Shown here: piece after piece, positions 1-8,037 of the stretch | Position numbering within the stretch: position 1 is the first letter of the stretch | Layout: every line of letters starts with the position of its first letter | Origin: Saccoglossus kowalevskii | Taxonomy: Eukaryota; Hemichordata; Enteropneusta; Harrimaniidae | Direction of reading: 5' to 3' | DNA length: 21,527 bases | Assembly (NCBI RefSeq): GCF_000003605.2 | Contig: NW_003122907.1 | Coordinates: forward strand, 931,202-952,728 | Notes under the pieces: generated by a model | Databases searched by the model: none | Told to the model about the DNA's origin: nothing | The model's input: only the letters and a program-made list of their open reading frames with translations | Position numbers and translations under genes: made by a program

Positions 1-183
1 TGAATACGTCCGTGTGTCACAAGTTTTCGACAATGAGCTGTTATCACCGAAAAACTGTTAAATTCTTTTTCAATGCTCAGTTTATCTTTCGAAAACAACT
101 AATTTCTTGATTTAAAAAAAAAAGTCATGTCGTTTTCCTATGGAAATTAAAGCCAAAAGATCGCACTACATTATCGGTAATTC

Positions 184-520
184 CCTTCCGGGTTTCGTTC
201 ACCATGAAATCGGTGACCTGTCATTAACATATTTAAATGAACTAAGGTAATTTGAACACGTGGGCACCATCCAGCATTTTGATTGGTTAATTAGCGACTT
301 GACCTACCCGGTCAAGTAACGTCTCGTGTGCATTCAAACTACATGGCGGATGTCGTATTGTATCGATCGTTTACATGTGACCGAAATAATTCGCTTACGG
401 TGAAGTTGAATTTTACTTGCATTTGATAACAATTCAACAAATTTATTTTTCGTGCGTTATTATAATCACTACTGAGTAATAATCAACAATTTCAACACTT
501 CGAAAACAAGTAAGTTATTC
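184..520 (+). repeat. Promoter-like repeat module, copy A
   Basis: Elements in order: E-box CACGTG (257-262), GATTGGTTAA (281-290, an inverted CCAAT), a 19-bp imperfect palindrome CTTGACCTACCCGGTCAAG (298-316), ATGGCGG (343-349) and a donor-like ACAA|GTAAGTTA with GT at 510-511. Copies B and C share the GATTSGTTAA, palindrome and AAGTAAGTTA landmarks at matching distances. An ATG in the YY1-like motif opens a 28-codon ORF (343-429) that I do not regard as a gene. A small hairpin, CGAAGC-ATG-GCTTCG (531-545), follows the donor. Confidence 0.55.
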
Positions 521-1784
521 ACTTGTGAGCCGAAGCATGGCTTCGAAGGATTGCGTTACCGTAACCACGGTACTGTACTTTTTTAGTGCCGTACCATGAT
601 CATTCTACTAAGCAATGAATTAATGTTTTTTGTTTTTTTTTGAAACTCCTGTCAGAATGTACTTTCCGTTACGAAGAAAATAAAAAAAATAAATGCATAT
701 TACATTAAAATAAAAGTATTTTTTTCATGTGAACAGTTTTTTTTGTGACGTGACGCTTATCACTCTTCCCTGACATCTAAATTGGAGTTACGCTTATATT
801 CAAAAGATTGTCCGGTGTATTGTTTGTTTTGTGCAAGTGATGTGGGAAAAAAATGACTACGCCCATTTAGTGATTGCAATATGTACGTAATAGAAACCGC
901 GCCTCGAACTTGAGCTGTTGATCCCAATTTTTTATTTGATACAATGTAATATAAACCGCGGTTTATAATAGGATTTTAACGGTACTAGTTTAGTAAGCGT
1001 GCAAAGATGTTAAACAACCGTCAAAAGTTCAAATACTTTTTGTTTTAACTATCTATAATTATATGCACGCAATCTGACCCTTTGACAAGGCGGCGTAGAG
1101 TTGTCGCGGTGAAACAGTCTTGAAATCGATGGAACTTCAATTATCCATTTCTCACCTTGAAATAAAATAAAAAAAATCGAAGAGCATCGGGGATATATTA
1201 TTATCCAGTCTTACCAATCGCTAGCTTTATTTTATTCAAATCCATAAAATTCACGTGTTTTTCGATATTTGTTGGCAACTTCCGCGCTAAAAATGGTTGA
1301 AAATGTGGGTGTGGTTCTCTCGCAAAGTCCCGTTGATAATACGAACAAATATGGTTCTGTGACCCATGTCGTGCTTCGATCAGGTGACTCTCAGCCGATC
1401 AATGATGTTGTAACAAAGCATATTTTACGCTAATTTAAGGGTCGTCGTACCACCCAATCTCCGGCGTCAGGCTGTGACAGGCTTCACAATTATTCACTGA
1501 AAAACATTGGTATATTTTGACAAACTGCTAGGATTTGACCTCAGTTCAAAAAAAAAAAAAAAAATGCCTAATTTGCATATAATTTGCATATCATTTACAT
1601 AATAGAAATTGACCAAAGGACATTCACACCCACACAATAAACAACATATATTTAAAAAACAAAGTGGCAGATATTTATTTGCTTCACACAGATAAACACT
1701 TTTATTTTGGGCACTTTTGTAATATTAATGAGCTACAACGAACAAATAACACTTCCAAACGATCATCAAAATTACGACGTGACA

Positions 1785-2075
1785 TAACTTACTTCGCGAT
1801 GTTATCTTACTCGGTCATGATTGTTTTTTGATGCCATGCAAAAATTAAATACTTTTTTTTTTATATGAGAAAAACATAAAATTTGAACGAGTTTTATCGG
1901 GAGAAGTTATTTTTGATCACTCGATCACTTCGGTGAAAAACACAGACCCGCCATAATAGTTATGACGCATTAGTTGACCGGCATGTGTCCTTTGACCCGG
2001 TGGGTCAAAAACGCCATTAACGAATCAGAATGCCGCATGGTAATGCCGGTAGAACCCGAAGTTTTCCGAATGATC
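1785..2075 (-). repeat. Promoter-like repeat module, copy B
   Basis: On the minus strand, in order: ATTCGGAAAA (from about 2072), GATTCGTTAATGGC (2026-2013), the palindrome TTTGACCCACCGGGTCAAA (2009-1991, perfect 8-bp arms), GGTCAAAGGACACA shared exactly with copy C, ATGGCGG (1954-1948), and donor-like GCGAA|GTAAGTTATG with GT at 1792-1791. Copy B lies in CIT intron 2 on the same strand as CIT, so its donor could in principle splice into CIT. Confidence 0.55.
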
Positions 2076-2643
2076 GTGATCATAAAAATTACATTGCGGA
2101 AGTAAAGCGATGTCGTAGCACGATGTGTTGGTATGAATTTCAGATGAAAACTGCATGATGGTTTTCGAAAGAGGTGATTAGAAATTTTTAAAAGGTAAAA
2201 GAAGTCTTGAAAGAAGAGTTTTTACATGATTCACGATGATACATTTGTAACAGTTCAAATGTATTTTACCCAATCACGCAATAAACACGTTTTTTCTTGA
2301 GTAGCGTAAACTGATCGTGAACTCCGCTTTGCCCATGTTACATCGAGCGGAATTGATTTTGAAAGAATTTTAGCTTTCAATTTAAAGACTGCGTCTATCG
2401 TCAGAAAGTATTTACTTACAAACAAAGAGGTGCTAATTTTACAAAATTGACTTGTATTGTTCAATCGCAGGACTATGTCTATTGTTTACAAATTATTATC
2501 CACGACTGGCAGGATGCGTGTCGGTCGGTACGTAAGTATAATAACAATATGGCAATAGTCCTGGTCGGAAGCGTTTCCGTGGTGGTCGCTAATTTTGAGT
2601 GCCGGTCGGGCCGACAAGCGTGACAAGATCCCCAATGAAAAAA

Positions 2644-2880
2644 GCACTGTGGCGGCCTTGCTAATCACCGTGGCGGTGTCAGACCAGTGTGGCGGCAAAT
2701 CGAAGCACTGTGGCGGGACCGCCACGCTGTTTACATCCTGGGGAGAACACTGCACGATGATGCCACAAATAAGCGAGGCGAACACAGCTTCAATTTTCAA
2801 TGACGCAAAGCTGATGCCACAATGATGCGATGCTGAGGCAACAATGAAGCCATGCGTAGGCGACAATGATGCCACAAAAG
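2644..2880. repeat. Degenerate minisatellite block (GTGGCGG and GATGCCACAA units)
   Basis: Four copies of CASYGTGGCGG lie between 2644 and 2717 with roughly 20-bp spacing. The last forms a perfect inverted repeat, GTGGCGG-GA-CCGCCAC (2710-2725). From about 2757 to 2880 a second degenerate unit, GATGCCACAA and variants, recurs. The block keeps a minus-strand frame open (2486-3049, 187 codons), which I regard as repeat-driven. Confidence 0.5.
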
Positions 2881-3085
2881 CCAAAGCTTTCGCGAGAACT
2901 GTACTGTAGATACTTGTTAAGTACACTATATATCCTGTGATATGACTGAATGCCTGAAAATCAAACAGCACTGTCAAGTATACAAAGTAAATGACAAAGT
3001 TGCAAGACTGTTCAAAGAGTTGCAGTAAAGGTGAAACATGGCACTTCATAGTTAGTCAGCTGATCTATACAGACTATATACTTAC

Positions 3086-3293
3086 ACTTGTTGACAAAAG
3101 AGGAAATGTGTTTGTCTCTCATCAATTGATCGTTGCTGCATTCATCGTAAAGAACAAAGAGGGCATCGAGCAGACTTTCTCGTGTTGCTAACGTTCTTGG
3201 TCCAACACCGACAGTCTTACCCAAGAACAGATGGTGAAGTTTAGAACACCGAGTTACTACCGGTTCTTGAGAGTTGCTGAACTTGCTGGCCAT
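3086..3293 (-). CDS. CIT: Citron Rho-interacting kinase (CIT-like), first coding exon, partial gene
   Basis: Citron kinase is a Rho-binding serine/threonine kinase of the ROCK/MRCK group that acts at the cleavage furrow and midbody in cytokinesis. This exon encodes 69 residues plus one base of the next codon, corresponding to the N-terminal extension before the kinase domain. Citron-like landmarks are TRCSKLHHLFLGK at residues 14-26, LLDALFVLYDECS at 41-53 and LMRDKHISSFVNK at 57-69; the vertebrate protein has closely matching segments in the same order, and MRCK matches only the middle one. The start at 3293 has a strong context (A at -3, G at +4), and the spliced leader carries an in-frame TAA at 4929-4927, so it is the first usable in-frame start. 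The exon begins after an acceptor (TTTACAG, AG at 3304-3303) with 9 nt of 5' UTR and ends in phase 1 before a consensus donor GTAAGT at 3085. Kinase exons lie beyond the left edge. Confidence 0.86.
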
Positions 3294-3302
3294 GATGGCA
3301 AT

Positions 3303-4908
3303 CTGTAAACAGAATATTGATTAAAACTTATTAATCAGTAAGAACCTTATCATTCTGAGTACCATCACCAAGATTCTCTTTGATTTCCTGACATGATTAA
3401 ATAATATAGTTTCAAGTTTATATACTCATTGCTTTATAAATAAAAAAAAACAAAAAAAGAAATTCAAAATGACGATTGATCACCATCCAACCAATCACAG
3501 CAACGGCAAATTTCACAATTGGATCAATAAAAATAACACAACTTTCACAGTTAACCACATCCATGATTTTTAAATCAGTGCGATTATTTTGTTATTGTCA
3601 TTTGTTATCAGGTTTTAGAAAAGACTTGGTGAGTCGGTATTCATCTTTTATCATCAAGAAAGACGTTTTAAAACTTTCAATACTTTTAATCAACACCAAC
3701 AGATTGTAATCCAACTTTGATTATAATGAAATTTAATTCCACAATGAATTCTTTGTGATTGCCAATATTCGGAAACTGATGGTAGTACCACACTATATTG
3801 TGATTGGTTAATGGCATGACTGACCTATCAGGTCAAAGGACACAATAGCAGGTCAGGTCAAGTCATGTCCAAGAAAACGTGGCTGATCTCAGCTTTGTAC
3901 AGAAATGATCAAATGTTATAAAACATTCACTCATGGTAAATCAAAGTTCAAGTTTACAATTGATTTCATATCCAACCAAAGAAATAACACTTTTATATCA
4001 AACCATGACTGAATACATGCATGCAATTAGAACCACGCTAAAGTAAGTTACATGGATGTCTAATGGTTTAGATGGTCATTTACAAAATGTTTTGTTTCTT
4101 CCACTGTTCCTAAGACCATGTAGAGTTTGTTCTAATTAATCAAAGTGGAGAACAAAAAAAGCACAATTATGTGATCGATCACAATTTTTGTAGTCAATAA
4201 ATTATGCAAATCTGCCAAATGGGGGATTTTAATGTTTTCATGATTCTAATCCTCTGACGTTATATAGTCGTGTAACAATAAAGTTATACATCGTGTACAA
4301 TGACACAACAAAGTACTAAATAAAGGTAACAGTGGTCTTGTCTGCACAACCTTTGCATGTTCATTATTTTGAAGGTCGATGCCTAGATATTTGTGGCCAT
4401 ATTGATTCTCCCAAAAGCTTTCATTGAAATAATATGTAGAATGTCTTGTGGTGGTGTCCTAAGTGAGGTCACATGCAAATAGACTGGACAGAAAAGAGCC
4501 TGATCATCATATATCTAATCCACGTATTAAACACAGAGTCACCCAGCATGACTTAGCAGAGCTTTCAAAACAAATGGAACGAAATGGACTTCGTCCCTTA
4601 TATTTATAATGAATCCACCATTAACTATAGAGGGCGTGTTAGTTAGTCGAAAATGGATTGCGACGTTGTTTTTCTCTGTGACCACGAGCGAGTTTAACCA
4701 TATATTAACAAACCAAAAACTAATCCGCCGAGTAAATGCGATCCAATAATCAGGGGTTGAATTGTTAACATTCAATATGTCACATGTGCCTCAAACTTCA
4801 TGTACACTCGACCCACACTTGAATCACTGAGGACGATATTACACTGTAATATATAATGCACTCATCTGTTGGTAGACGATGTGGTTATATAAACAGAAAA
4901 TCACTTAC
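3303..4908 (-). other. CIT: CIT-like intron 1
   Basis: The span runs from the donor at 4908 to the acceptor at 3304-3303 on the minus strand, preceded by a T-rich tract. It contains promoter-like repeat copy C on the opposite strand (3765-4055) and a perfect 14-bp palindrome, TGTGATCGATCACA, at 4170-4183. The rest (3305-3764 and 4056-4900) is AT-rich with no convincing exon on either strand. Short ORFs at 3476-3709 and 4539-4775 look like chance. Confidence 0.55.
3765..4055 (+). repeat. Promoter-like repeat module, copy C
   Basis: In order: ATTCGGAAAC (3767-3776), GATTGGTTAATGGC (3802-3815), perfect everted half-sites TGACCT-ATC-AGGTCA (3821-3835), GGTCAAAGGACACA as in copy B, extra AGGTCA half-sites (from 3850), a decayed YY1-like site ACGTGGCTGAT (about 3877), and donor-like CTAAA|GTAAGTTA with GT at 4043-4044. 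It lies in CIT intron 1, antisense to CIT. Confidence 0.55.
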
Positions 4909-5010
4909 CTTTCGATGTATCCTTTCTTATTTTCTAATAATGTTGAAACTACACCTTTTTTAAAGTGACAAAGACCAACCAACACATTTGTAAGCTCACT
5001 CCGCCATAGT
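4909..5010 (-). other. CIT: CIT-like non-coding first exon (5' UTR)
   Basis: Reading the minus strand, a YY1-like ATGGCGG (5007-5001) is followed about 100 nt later by a near-perfect donor, AAAG|GTAAGTGA, with the GT at 4908-4907. This fits a short non-coding exon joined to the acceptor at 3304-3303 just before the CIT start codon. The 5' boundary is approximate; I place it near the ATGGCGG, which often sits at transcription starts. The exon would hold two short upstream ORFs: a three-codon one overlapping the YY1 motif (5007-4996) and a 12-codon one (4987-4949). An in-frame TAA at 4929-4927 closes the CIT frame upstream of its start. The join is inferred from splice signals, not from a transcript. 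Confidence 0.6.
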
Positions 5011-5180
5011 AAACGTTCAAAATAAGCGCCTGTCACGTGATATGTATTCAATTATTCGATTGGATATGAGCATCCCAATAGAGCAGTTGATTGGTCGGCT
5101 TCTCAGAAGATCAATTTCGAAAGACGGTGACCTCAACACTTGGACCTCGACCTGCTTCATACAAATTAAATTACTACTGC
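5008..5180 (-). promoter_or_regulatory. CIT: CIT-like core promoter, CCAAT/E-box/YY1 type, no TATA
   Basis: Upstream of the presumed minus-strand start are, in order away from the gene, an E-box palindrome TCACGTGA (5033-5040), CCAAT boxes on the gene strand (ATTGG on plus at 5059-5063 and 5090-5094) and on the other strand (5075-5079), and three AGGTC-type half-sites between about 5124 and 5160. A second GGCGGC motif, seen as GCCGCCATTC on plus, lies near 5180. This is the layout of a housekeeping TATA-less promoter. Factor names are inferences from motif shape only. Confidence 0.5.
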
Positions 5181-5699
5181 CGCCATTCATTAAAAATCAA
5201 TTTATTGAAAAGAACTAAAGACTAATATTTTTCAGAAACACTCTGAGTCTCCAAAAATTACTTGATTTGTATTTTATTCGCAATATTTTGCATAATTGTC
5301 AACCCATCGTTACACCCAGCTGCCCAATGAAAAAGAGTTTTACGTAATTGAGTGTTGATCCCGCCCAATCATGTGTTTCCTAACAAAAGCATAGCTTATT
5401 TATCTCTCTCACAATCGACTTGGCTGTCAATGTACACAGACGCACAAAACAACGTATAGGATAATTTTTCTCTAACATGTGAATGGACCAGCTCCCTGGG
5501 ATTTGTTTATTTTCTCCATTTAGATTTAGCGGATGAGTAATGGTACAAGCAGTTACGCGGAAATCCAGCATGTTTGTGCCAGACGCGTTGACGATTGTGA
5601 CAACACTACACTGACACATGCATGATGAAAATGTTACCAGTAAATGAACAGCAGTCCTCATGCTGGGTGTACGTCCTTGAAATGGAAATCCGAGACGTT
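5181..5699. promoter_or_regulatory. Shared intergenic region between divergent CIT-like and BICDL1-like genes
   Basis: About 0.5 kb separates the CIT promoter elements from the BICDL1-like leader. It holds a CCAAT box in CCCGCCCAATC (5365-5369, plus orientation). I see no exon. A minus-strand ORF of 93 codons (5661-5380) begins with a hydrophobic stretch but resembles nothing I know, and I do not call it a gene. The compact spacing suggests a bidirectional promoter. Confidence 0.45.
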
Positions 5700-5886
5700 T
5701 ACTAGTAAAATCCTTTTCCTGGATTTCTCCTATGGACTATTTAAGAAAGAGAAAGAGAAAGTAATTTATTAGAATCGAAGTGGTGGACGGGCTAGAGAGG
5801 CGAAATAAAGTGGAGGCTGATCGTTGTACATTTCCCATACAAAGATGAATTTTGTGTGAAATTGAATGGAAAGAAGGCGAACAAAA
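5700..5886 (+). promoter_or_regulatory. BICDL1: BICDL1-like proximal promoter and 5' UTR
   Basis: A TATA-like element, CTATTTAAG, lies at 5737-5745, followed by a purine-rich tract (5743-5761). A start about 30 nt downstream, near 5768-5775, would give a 5' UTR of roughly 110-120 nt. The UTR contains an upstream ORF (5845-5859). Transcription start and motif function are inferred. Confidence 0.4.
5845..5859 (+). promoter_or_regulatory. Upstream ORF of four codons in the BICDL1-like leader
   Basis: ATG AAT TTT GTG TGA lies 42 nt before the preferred start at 5887 and is out of frame with it. It ends just before the in-frame TGA at 5863-5865 that closes the main frame upstream. Such a short upstream ORF could reduce initiation at the main start; no direct evidence of use is visible. 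Confidence 0.45.
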
Positions 5887-6225
5887 ATGTCGTTTTCTGA
5901 GGATGATCAGTATGGAGATTTTGACGACGAAAATGATCAAAACACGCGCATCGATTCCCCAACGGATACCTCGGATTATAACAGTTACCCGTACAGCATG
6001 GAAGACGAAGATCAGGGAGCAACGGCAATTTACAGCGAGAATGATGCGAACGTCATCCGGCGAAACGGCCATGTTGATGAGGATGATGATATCCATGCAC
6101 AACTTGCACAGAAAGAGAAGGATCTTATACTGGCCGCTGAGCTCGGAAAAGCGTTACTAGAAAGCAATGAAGAATTGTCAAGAAAACAAGAACACTTACA
6201 ACGAGACTATACAGAGAGAATCGAG
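5887..6225 (+). CDS. BICDL1: BICD family-like dynein cargo adapter (BICDL1/BICDR-1-like), first coding exon, partial gene
   Basis: BICDR-type proteins are long coiled-coil adaptors that activate dynein-dynactin and link it to Rab-positive vesicles. The exon encodes 113 residues. Residues 1-72 are acidic, low in complexity and probably disordered (rich in D, E, S, N). Residues 74-113 start the first coiled coil with the CC1 box, KEKDLILAAELGKALLE at 76-92, whose AAxxG core (AAELG, 83-87) is the known contact for dynein light intermediate chain. The tail ELSRKQEHLQRDYTERIE resembles the same position in vertebrate BICDL1. The exon ends in phase 0 at donor GAG|GTAAAT (GT at 6226). I prefer the ATG at 5887 (A at -3); an in-frame ATG at 5866 with weaker context would add seven residues, and TGA at 5863-5865 blocks anything longer. 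BICDL2, TRAK/HAP1 and Spindly also have AAxxG boxes, but the flanking residues fit BICDL best. Confidence 0.83.
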
Positions 6226-6614
6226 GTAAATGTTTTTTTTTTTTTTATTATTATTTTTGCGTTTATAAAAACGCTTTGATAATAATTCAAATTGCCTAGG
6301 ACTAGGAGATTGTAAAGCAAAATGTTAGATAAGTTTATATTAAACTTGAGTTTATATAAATTCTGAGAAATATGTGATTTCAGGGCTGCAGATATGTATT
6401 TAAAAAAGAATACATGATTTTTTTTTTGAACCATGGAACTGAAGAGCCTGGCTGGATTCACACGAATTAATTCTCCTATTGTGTTATATCCAGCATGTTG
6501 TTTAGAATGGACAGTATCCATTCATTCTATTCATGACTGTGGTCACAGTGTGGCATTGATTTATCATTCTTTTGTTTCTGTGGTTTTGTTTTTTTAATGA
6601 CCACCCTTCATCCA

Positions 6615-6628
6615 GTTACCATGGCAAT
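6615..6628 (+). promoter_or_regulatory. X-box-like motif (RFX type)
   Basis: GTTACCATGGCAAT differs by about one base from the RFX consensus form GTTRCCATGGYAAC. It lies 0.4 kb into the first intron of the BICDL1-like gene, flanked by a small inverted repeat, CATCCA...TGGATG. Function is inferred from motif shape only. Confidence 0.3.
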
Positions 6629-8037
6629 GGATGAGTGATGAGAGGAAAGACAGTGAATAATAACCTCTGTATCATTTTGTGCTATGATGAAAAAAAAAGA
6701 AGTTGGCAAATTGGTTGATTTCTAAAGGGGAGATATTTTTCTATCTTCATGAATACAGTGTGGTGTGAATGTAACTCAAAGTATTGTATTTACTTCAAGC
6801 TGGCTTGAATCTTAATTTGCTTTGTGCTCTTCTCTGACTGGAAAATGTCTTGCATTTTACAGTTTGTCACATATATCTCCATTGGAAAATGTACCTTAAA
6901 GCGTTACAATCGCCGCAATGCGTCAGGTTCGCTATGGGACGCATATTGACATATACAACGTGTAGCATTTTCATAATGGGTGTGAGCATTGCAATCACAT
7001 GCATTTTATTTGAATCGCCACGCTTGAAAACTTACACGCGTGCAGTGTTTATTTACAAAAAATTCAAATGCACATATCCAGGACAACCACCTTTAGTCTC
7101 TGCAAATAAAATACCTCGATGTGAATTGTGTAAAATCAAAAACCAACATTATATTCGTTTGGAATGTGTGACATGATCTAAAATAGATCCACCCTGCACA
7201 AGTATCTCTATGAATACAAATGTTGTACCAGTAATTTCTCATGAGCATCAACCTTGAACTAAATATTTGTATACCCAGGCCAATTTTATTCTCTTTTGGG
7301 GGAATAAGAAGAATCTGGAAATTTGTGGAAATTGTAAATTAATTAAGTTAATTATTTTGTAGTAAGACTGTCGTGACTACCACCAACAAGAAATGCAGAC
7401 AAATGAATTCCAATAAAGCAAGACATTTTATTTTGCTGGGGTATTAAAAAAACCTTTTATATTATTCCCCGTCGAGACCCATTTAAGCTGTATTCAATAG
7501 AAATAATCATGATTACAGTGCTTTAAACAGTTAGGAATGAAAAAAAAACAACATGCAAGACATGTTCCCTGGCTACCACTCTATTACCTGCTGGTACATT
7601 GTGGTGTGGTATTTTTTGCATACAAATGTAATATAAACCTGTAGATTTGTTTCCCAGGGATCTTAAAATGTCTACAGACTGGTGATAGTATTGTATTAAC
7701 TAAACTGAACATAGGTTCATTAAACTCTTGCAATGCAGAGTCGACTTTTATATTTTCATATTTTTTCAACAACTTCTATCAAGACCTGCAGCTTATGGTT
7801 ATGTCCATTTTACAGATTGAATCCAAAATTAAGAAATTACAGAGAAATGCATAAATATCTGCAAAATGTAGCACCAATTTTTTGGCAGGAAAATGATGGT
7901 TTGCAAAGAATTACAGCATTGCTATATAATGTAATTCAATGTAGGCATATAGATAAATATACATTGGAAGTTTAAGTTAATTTTCCCTCTAGAAATGTTA
8001 GCTGTTTTATAATTTAAAAGTGTTTAGAAGATTTAAC

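Larger units (their letters stand above)
1..3085 (-). other. CIT: CIT-like intron 2, 5' part (runs off left edge)
   Basis: The sequence downstream of the CIT donor at 3085 shows no match to the next expected citron segment, the glycine-rich loop start of the kinase domain, on the minus strand. The intron is therefore at least 3 kb. It carries repeat copies A (184-520, plus) and B (1785-2075, minus) and a degenerate GTGGCGG/GATGCCACAA repeat block (2644-2880). The stretches 521-1784 and 2076-2640 are AT-rich with poly(A)/poly(T) runs and no gene I can support. Confidence 0.5.

Noticed and set aside
343-429. 28-codon ORF beginning in the ATGGCGG of copy A
   Set aside because: It is too short, has no family match, and the ATG is explained by the YY1-like motif.
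2486-3049. Minus-strand ORF of 187 codons
   Set aside because: It spans the degenerate repeat block and lies wholly in the presumed CIT intron 2. Its translation is a hydrophobic mixture with no domain I recognise.
5380-5661. Minus-strand ORF of 93 codons with a hydrophobic start between the two genes
   Set aside because: It could be mistaken for a small secreted cysteine-containing protein, but there is no recognisable family and it sits in the promoter region. No splice or polyadenylation context supports it.
5737-6160. Other ORFs overlapping the BICDL1-like exon on both strands
   Set aside because: They are shadows of the real frame; the alternative plus frame starts at TTG, not ATG.
6850-7176. 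Plus-strand ORF of 108 codons with several cysteines
   Set aside because: Cysteine spacing fits no zinc-finger or toxin scaffold I know, and composition matches the AT-rich intron.
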